From positions 1-11,808 of the forward strand of contig CACXFZ010000025.1 in the NCBI GenBank assembly GCA_902767025.1: 11,808 nt of DNA, written 5' to 3'. Shown in pieces: positions 8,206-11,808 of the stretch. Both the position numbers and the translations under genes were made by a program. This stretch comes from an uncultured Coriobacteriaceae bacterium (GTDB lineage Bacteria; Actinomycetota; Coriobacteriia; Coriobacteriales; Eggerthellaceae). Position 1 is the first letter of the stretch. Each line of letters starts with the position of its first letter. A model generated the notes under the pieces. It was given only the letters and a program-made list of their open reading frames with translations, was not told where the DNA came from and ran no database searches.

Positions 8206-8742
8206 TTACTGGGCCTTGCCGAACAGGTAGCCCAGAGGGGCCACCTCCCTAGTGGTGACCTGGACCGGCACATCGTCGCCTTCCTCCCAGTCGAACATTT
8301 CGTTCGGAAGAGCGACTACCACCTTGTAGCTCCATTGCGTCACGTCCATCGTGGCAAGAGCGTAATCGTTGCCGATCTGCGCGGCTACTTCGCGCTGCGA
8401 GTAGGGGCTTTCGTCGATCGATGTGATGTGCGCCTGGTGGCCAGCGGCCGTCACTTTGCTGTCGGTGGTCGCAAGGGCGTTATCGTCGAGCGGCAGGAAG
8501 CACACGATCTCGCCGTCCTTGATAACTCCCGTGGTGGAGCTCATGATGGGAAGAGAGGCGGTGAGACCCCAGATGAGGCCCGCAACAAGCAGCACCACGA
8601 CGGCGCCGATGAGGATCCAGGCAGATGGATTGGTGACTTTCAGGTAATGGTCGAGGTCGTCGGCCGATGACATCTTGCGAAGCGCCGACTCCCTGAACAT
8701 CTGCGCGCCTAGAGATTTTTGGTTGTCCGATGCTTCAGCCAC
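8206..8742 (-). CDS. Very short NHLP-system HlyD-like secretion adaptor
   Basis: This 178-residue protein is the adaptor (membrane fusion) partner of the two exporters and is first in their operon. The N-terminus matches NHLP-system HlyD proteins: FRESALRKMSSADDLDHYLK (16-35), then NPSAWILI leading into one membrane helix (41-62) and an outward-facing region beginning ASLPIMSSTTGVI. Usual members are about 400 residues, with a long alpha-helical hairpin and lipoyl domains; here those are missing, while a family-like C-terminal end is kept (EGDDVPVQVTTREVAPLGYLF). It therefore looks internally shortened rather than cut off, which may suit a cell without an outer membrane. The start is GTG at 8742: GGAAAGGG lies 7 bases upstream, while an ATG at 8747 is in another frame and stops after 12 codons. 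Confidence 0.82.
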   Translation of the reverse strand: MAEASDNQKSLGAQMFRESALRKMSSADDLDHYLKVTNPSAWILIGAVVVLLVAGLIWGLTASLPIMSSTTGVIKDGEIVCFLPLDDNALATTDSKVTAAGHQAHITSIDESPYSQREVAAQIGNDYALATMDVTQWSYKVVVALPNEMFDWEEGDDVPVQVTTREVAPLGYLFGKAQ

Positions 8743-8749
8743 GGCATCG

Positions 8750-8757
8750 CCCTTTCC
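8750..8757 (-). promoter_or_regulatory. Ribosome binding site that sets the GTG start of the adaptor gene
   Basis: The minus strand reads GGAAAGGG here, 7 bases before GTG at 8742. The spacing fits the GTG and is too short for the out-of-frame ATG at 8747. Confidence 0.55.
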
Positions 8758-8823
8758 GTTACGCCGCAGCCGTGGTTCCTGGCCGCAGCGTCAATCTCCA
8801 TCAGTCCAGTGTCTCTGCAGTTC

Positions 8824-8853
8824 ATAATACCTGAGTATGGTCGTATTTGGTAA
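8824..8853 (-). promoter_or_regulatory. Candidate promoter for the exporter operon
   Basis: On the minus strand TTACCA (8853-8848) and TATTAT (8829-8824) are separated by 18 bases, giving a 4/6 match to -35 and a 5/6 match to -10 of a housekeeping-type promoter. This would leave a 5' leader of roughly 75 bases before the adaptor's GTG. The match is modest and only suggestive. Confidence 0.33.
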
Positions 8854-8858
8854 GATGC

Positions 8859-8880
8859 TAAACGACTTGAGACTCGTTTA
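8859..8880. promoter_or_regulatory. Inverted repeat (possible operator) between the divergent genes
   Basis: TAAACGA (8859-8865) and TCGTTTA (8874-8880) are perfect 7-base arms around an 8-base spacer. The 22-bp dyad lies 5 bases upstream of the candidate -35 box of the exporter operon and 40 bases before the phosphatase/kinase start. A dimeric regulator controlling both directions would fit; no regulator gene of that kind is complete in the window. Confidence 0.4.
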
Positions 8881-8920
8881 AATGGTCGATGCAAACGGCA
8901 CATTTGTCTAAGGTTGCGCG

Positions 8921-11557
8921 ATGCCAGAGAACCACTCGGACAAATTCAGCGGGATACTTGCGAACCAGCAATCGGATATCCGCAACAGGATCTTCGGTTT
9001 TCTGTGCGTGTTCGTCGTCGGCATGGCCTTCGGGCCGCTGGGCTTCTACCCGGCAGGCGAATCGCATGCCCTGATCCTGCTCTTCCCCATCGCCCTCACG
9101 TCCCTGCTGTTCGGGAAGTGGAAGGGATGCATCGTCGGTGCCGTTGCGGGTGTGGCGGAGATGGTCCATGCGACCTTCCAGCCATACGATTACTACGAGA
9201 AGTACTTTTCGTTTCCCGTGAACTCCATCGTGCTGTTCGCGCTCTTCGGATTGCTCATGGGAGTGCTGTTCGCACTGGCCTGCCGCCTGCCTCAAGTGAA
9301 TGCCGCATCCGAGTCCGGAAGCCCTTCTCGCGGAATTGGGCGCGCTTTGGCGTTCGTCGGCGTCAGCTTGGTGGGGTCCCTGTTCGCGTCGGCTCTTCTG
9401 TACGCAGGGATTTCATACTGGAACTCCATCCACTCGATGGTGCTTCCCGCCGACCTGGAAGTGCAGGTCACGGGATTGCGGGCGTTCGTTGGCGAAGTGC
9501 TCATAGACGCCTTGCTCATTGCGGTCTTTTCCATAATCGTCGACCATTTCGTTGCCCACATGGGGCAAATCGAACGCAAGAAGAGGCTACGCACGACATT
9601 CCAATTCTGGTACGGCATCATCATGATCGTGCTGTTCCTGGTGTGCAGCGGCATCGGCTACGCCATTGCAACGTACGGGTCGTACAACAACATGAACGCT
9701 GCGCTGTCCGATCAGCTTGAATCGCTTTCTGTCGAGCTTTCCGAGCGCGACGGCATCGTGAACACGCTCGACGAGCGGGGCGTTCTCTCGCATGACGAGC
9801 TGAAGGCCTTCTCGGCTCAGGCGTACAGCAACATCAACTGCGATTTGCCCGGATGGTCCCACGACACCATTGCGCTTGCGATGGATGGCGTCGTGTTCGC
9901 GTCGAACGACGAGACGCTGGTGGGCTCGCAGATCAACGACATGATCGAATCGGGCCTGATGGGTGCTCCGTACGAAAGCGCTTTCGAGGCTGATGGGATC
10001 ATCGAGTACTACCAGGGCCCGGGATCGAGCATCTCGTACCTGCTTGCCATCGAGCACGACTACGACCGCCTTGGCGAAACCGGCAACTACGAACTGGTGG
10101 CCATCGCTCGCGCAAGCGAAACGTACATGTTTAGGCCCCTGTACATGTACGTGATCGCCGGCGTGTTCACGCTCGTGCTCGGAGCTGTCTTCGTGCTGTC
10201 GATCAGGCTGCTCGACCGCGTCGTGGTCAAGCCGATCGATTCGGCCAACGAAGCGCTCGTGCGCATCACCGAAGGCGATCTGAACCAGCGCGTGCCCGAC
10301 GAGGCCTCCGTCGAGTTCTCGGCGCTCTCCAAGGGCATCAACGCCACCGTCATCGCCCTCGAGGACTCCATCGCCGAAGCGAGCGCACGCATCGACCGCG
10401 AGCTTGCCACGGCCCGCGCCATCCAGGAAAGCGCCCTGCCGAAAGCCGAACCGCCCTTCCCCGGCATCGACTCGTTCGACATGTACGCCACGATGAACCC
10501 GGCCCGCGAGGTCGGCGGCGACTTCTACGACTTCTTCGAGCTGGACGACGACCGCATCGGTTTCGTGGTGGCCGACGTAAGCGGCAAGGGCATACCTGCC
10601 GCATTGTTCATGATGGCCGCCAAGACCGCTATTCGCGGGGCGATGGAAGCCGACAAGGACCTGGCTGCCGCGATCAGCACCGCCAACCGCAGCCTGTGCG
10701 AGGGCAACGAGGCCGAGATGTTCGTGACGGTGTTCGCGGCCGTGCTCGAGCACAAGACCGGGAAGCTGTCCTACGTGAACGCCGGGCATAACAAGCCGCT
10801 GCTGATGCACGATGGAACATGGACCTGGGTCACGGAACTTTCCGGACCCTTCCTGGGATCGTTCGACTGGGCCGACTACGAAAGCTTCGAGTTGCAGCTG
10901 ACACCGGGCGACGAGTTCTTCGCCTACACGGACGGCGTGAACGAGGCGTACAACGCAGAGACAGAGCTTTTCGGAAACGATAGGCTCGAGGCGTTCCTGG
11001 CAGACCATACCGGTCTGCATCCGCGCCGCCTGCTCCGTGCCATGCGCGCAGAGCTGACCGGCTGGGCCGTGAATGCCGAGCAATCCGACGACATCACCAT
11101 GCTTGCGCTGAAGTACGGCATCCCACCCGAGCACGGCGCCACGCTTGACACGAAGGCGAGCCTTGACAACTTCGAGCTCGTCGAGGGTTTCGTCAGGCGC
11201 TACCTCAAGGATGCCGGTTGCCCGACCAAGACCGCCAACCAGATTCTCATCGCCGTCGAGGAGCTGGTCGTGAACGTTTGCAGCTACGCGTACCCCGACG
11301 CGCCAGCCGGCGAACCCGGACCGCTGCGGATTCACATCACGTTGAAGACGCAGCCGAATGCTGCAATCATCGAAATCGGCGACGACGGCGCCCCGTTCGA
11401 CCCGCTCGCGCAGGACGATCCGGAGCAAGCCGAGACCCTGGAAGATGCGAAAATCGGAGGCTTGGGCCTGTTCATGACGAAAGAGCTCATGGACAAGGTC
11501 GAATACCTGCGCGAGGGCATCTCGAACGTGACGATCATCACGAAGACCTGGGAATAG
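8921..11557 (+). CDS. Membrane sensor with SpoIIE/RsbU-type phosphatase fused to RsbW-like kinase domain
   Basis: This 878-residue protein is a partner-switching regulator. Residues 20-212 hold about six membrane segments; FPIALTSLLFGKWKGCIVGA (55-74) recalls ECF-transporter S components, though this is only a resemblance. A helix at 229-251, an extracellular Cache-like loop (252-405) and a helix at 408-430 follow. HAMP is near 430-485 (VVKPIDSANEALVRITEGDL), then a helical linker. The PP2C phosphatase is at about 500-730 with EVGGDFYDFF (Asp534, Asp537), VADVSGKG (Asp552), AGHNKPLL, YTDGVNEA (Asp671) and SDDITML (Asp723, Asp724), so the metal ligands look complete. The C-terminal ATPase, about 745-878, has EELVVN (Asn785 in the N box), GDDGAPFDP (821-829) and a GGLGLF loop, as in RsbW/SpoIIAB anti-sigma kinases. 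It should both phosphorylate and dephosphorylate a STAS protein, such as the one converging from the right. The ATG at 8921 follows AAGG by 7 bases. Confidence 0.92.
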   Translation: MPENHSDKFSGILANQQSDIRNRIFGFLCVFVVGMAFGPLGFYPAGESHALILLFPIALTSLLFGKWKGCIVGAVAGVAEMVHATFQPYDYYEKYFSFPVNSIVLFALFGLLMGVLFALACRLPQVNAASESGSPSRGIGRALAFVGVSLVGSLFASALLYAGISYWNSIHSMVLPADLEVQVTGLRAFVGEVLIDALLIAVFSIIVDHFVAHMGQIERKKRLRTTFQFWYGIIMIVLFLVCSGIGYAIATYGSYNNMNAALSDQLESLSVELSERDGIVNTLDERGVLSHDELKAFSAQAYSNINCDLPGWSHDTIALAMDGVVFASNDETLVGSQINDMIESGLMGAPYESAFEADGIIEYYQGPGSSISYLLAIEHDYDRLGETGNYELVAIARASETYMFRPLYMYVIAGVFTLVLGAVFVLSIRLLDRVVVKPIDSANEALVRITEGDLNQRVPDEASVEFSALSKGINATVIALEDSIAEASARIDRELATARAIQESALPKAEPPFPGIDSFDMYATMNPAREVGGDFYDFFELDDDRIGFVVADVSGKGIPAALFMMAAKTAIRGAMEADKDLAAAISTANRSLCEGNEAEMFVTVFAAVLEHKTGKLSYVNAGHNKPLLMHDGTWTWVTELSGPFLGSFDWADYESFELQLTPGDEFFAYTDGVNEAYNAETELFGNDRLEAFLADHTGLHPRRLLRAMRAELTGWAVNAEQSDDITMLALKYGIPPEHGATLDTKASLDNFELVEGFVRRYLKDAGCPTKTANQILIAVEELVVNVCSYAYPDAPAGEPGPLRIHITLKTQPNAAIIEIGDDGAPFDPLAQDDPEQAETLEDAKIGGLGLFMTKELMDKVEYLREGISNVTIITKTWE

Positions 11558-11564
11558 CAAGGAT

Positions 11565-11592
11565 GGCCCAGACGGGCCGAACCCGCCCTTTT
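11565..11592. terminator. Candidate terminator between convergent genes
   Basis: Two alternative stems lie just after the phosphatase/kinase stop: GGCCC-AGAC-GGGCC (11565-11578) and GGGC (11574-11577) with GCCC (11585-11588), the latter followed directly by TTTT. The T-run overlaps the stop codon of the STAS gene on the other strand. It could end the plus-strand transcript; for the minus strand there is no clear T-run. Confidence 0.42.
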
Positions 11593-11808
11593 ACTCGATG
11601 TTCAGGATTGCGGTGAGCCCCGTGACGTCGAAGACTTCCATGACTTCGTCGTTCGAGTTGACCATGCGCAGCGCCCCGCCGTTTTCCGCGACCCTTTTGG
11701 ACTGCGACACGATCACGCGCAGGCCGGCAGATGCGACGTATTCGAGTTCGGCCAGGTCCAGCGTGATGTCGACCACGTCTTCGGGAAGCTCCGCGAAGGC
11801 GGCCTCCA
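11591..11808 (-). CDS. STAS-domain anti-sigma-factor antagonist (5' partial)
   Basis: This is the C-terminal 71 or so residues of an RsbV/SpoIIAA-type protein; the frame stays open to the right edge (EAAFAELPEDVVDITLDLAE), so the start is outside the window. The STAS core is clear: DITLDLAELEYVASAGLRVI, then GGALRMVNSND and VTGLTAILNIE at the end. The serine in VASAGLR (codon at 11731-11729) lines up with the phosphorylated serine of SpoIIAA and RsbV. The Asp that usually precedes it in those proteins is replaced by Ala, which is common in wider STAS families. In such systems the unphosphorylated form binds the RsbW-like domain and frees its target. The convergent phosphatase/kinase fusion 33 bases away is the obvious partner. 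Confidence 0.88.
   Translation of the reverse strand, partial: EAAFAELPEDVVDITLDLAELEYVASAGLRVIVSQSKRVAENGGALRMVNSNDEVMEVFDVTGLTAILNIE

Noticed and set aside
8202..8273. Upstream extension of the C39 exporter to a Met at 8273
   Set aside because: The extra 24 residues overlap the adaptor gene, do not resemble the family, and the family N-terminus starts well at the ATG at 8201.
8876..8902. SigB-like promoter (GTTTAA) for the phosphatase/kinase gene
   Set aside because: The -35-like box has no acceptable GGGTAT-type partner at the right distance, so I cannot support it.
8709..8903. 64-codon minus-strand frame in the divergent region, considered as a precursor peptide
   Set aside because: It overlaps the adaptor start in another frame, has no leader-like motif or double glycine, and uses the ATG that is badly spaced from the ribosome binding site.
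9587..11560. 657-codon minus-strand open frame opposite the phosphatase/kinase gene
   Set aside because: It is antisense to a frame with complete PP2C and RsbW-like motifs and shows no domain of its own.

Overview
The window looks like part of a high-GC, single-membrane bacterium. A Coriobacteriia-type actinobacterium (for example Eggerthellaceae) fits best, based on the GC-rich coding, the style of the FtsX-type permease and the large fused phosphatase/kinase regulator. This is an impression from protein style, not a proof. I see no tRNA, rRNA, CRISPR array or insertion sequence.

Layout. Positions 3-3293 (+) hold most of a very long FtsX/MacB-type ABC permease. Its start lies upstream of the window. 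Its second extracellular loop carries two different tandem peptide arrays, one of 13-residue units and one of 14-residue units. Positions 3294-3832 look like a scar: a small uncertain minus-strand reading frame, a plus-strand fragment resembling the C-terminus of a TetR-type repressor, and a weak hairpin. Positions 3833-8742 (-) form a compact three-gene operon, read from right to left: a very short HlyD-like adaptor, an NHLP-type ABC exporter with an N-terminal C39 leader peptidase, and a second NHLP-type ABC exporter without a peptidase. The gaps between these genes are only 4 and 16 bases.

A 178-base divergent intergenic region (8743-8920) contains a dyad and a candidate promoter. Reading away from it, positions 8921-11557 (+) encode an 878-residue membrane protein. 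It has a multi-pass membrane domain, an extracellular sensor loop, HAMP, a SpoIIE/RsbU-type PP2C phosphatase and an RsbW-like ATPase/kinase domain. Converging on it from the right edge is a STAS-domain anti-sigma-factor antagonist (11591-11808, -, start outside the window).

How the parts may work together. The two ABC proteins would pair as a heterodimer and, with the adaptor, cut and export a peptide carrying a double-glycine-type NHLP leader. No such precursor gene is visible here. The phosphatase/kinase fusion and the STAS protein form a complete partner-switching core: the kinase domain would phosphorylate the STAS serine and the phosphatase domain would reverse it in response to an extracellular or membrane signal. 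The divergent arrangement suggests that this switch controls, or is controlled together with, the peptide exporter. That link is inference.
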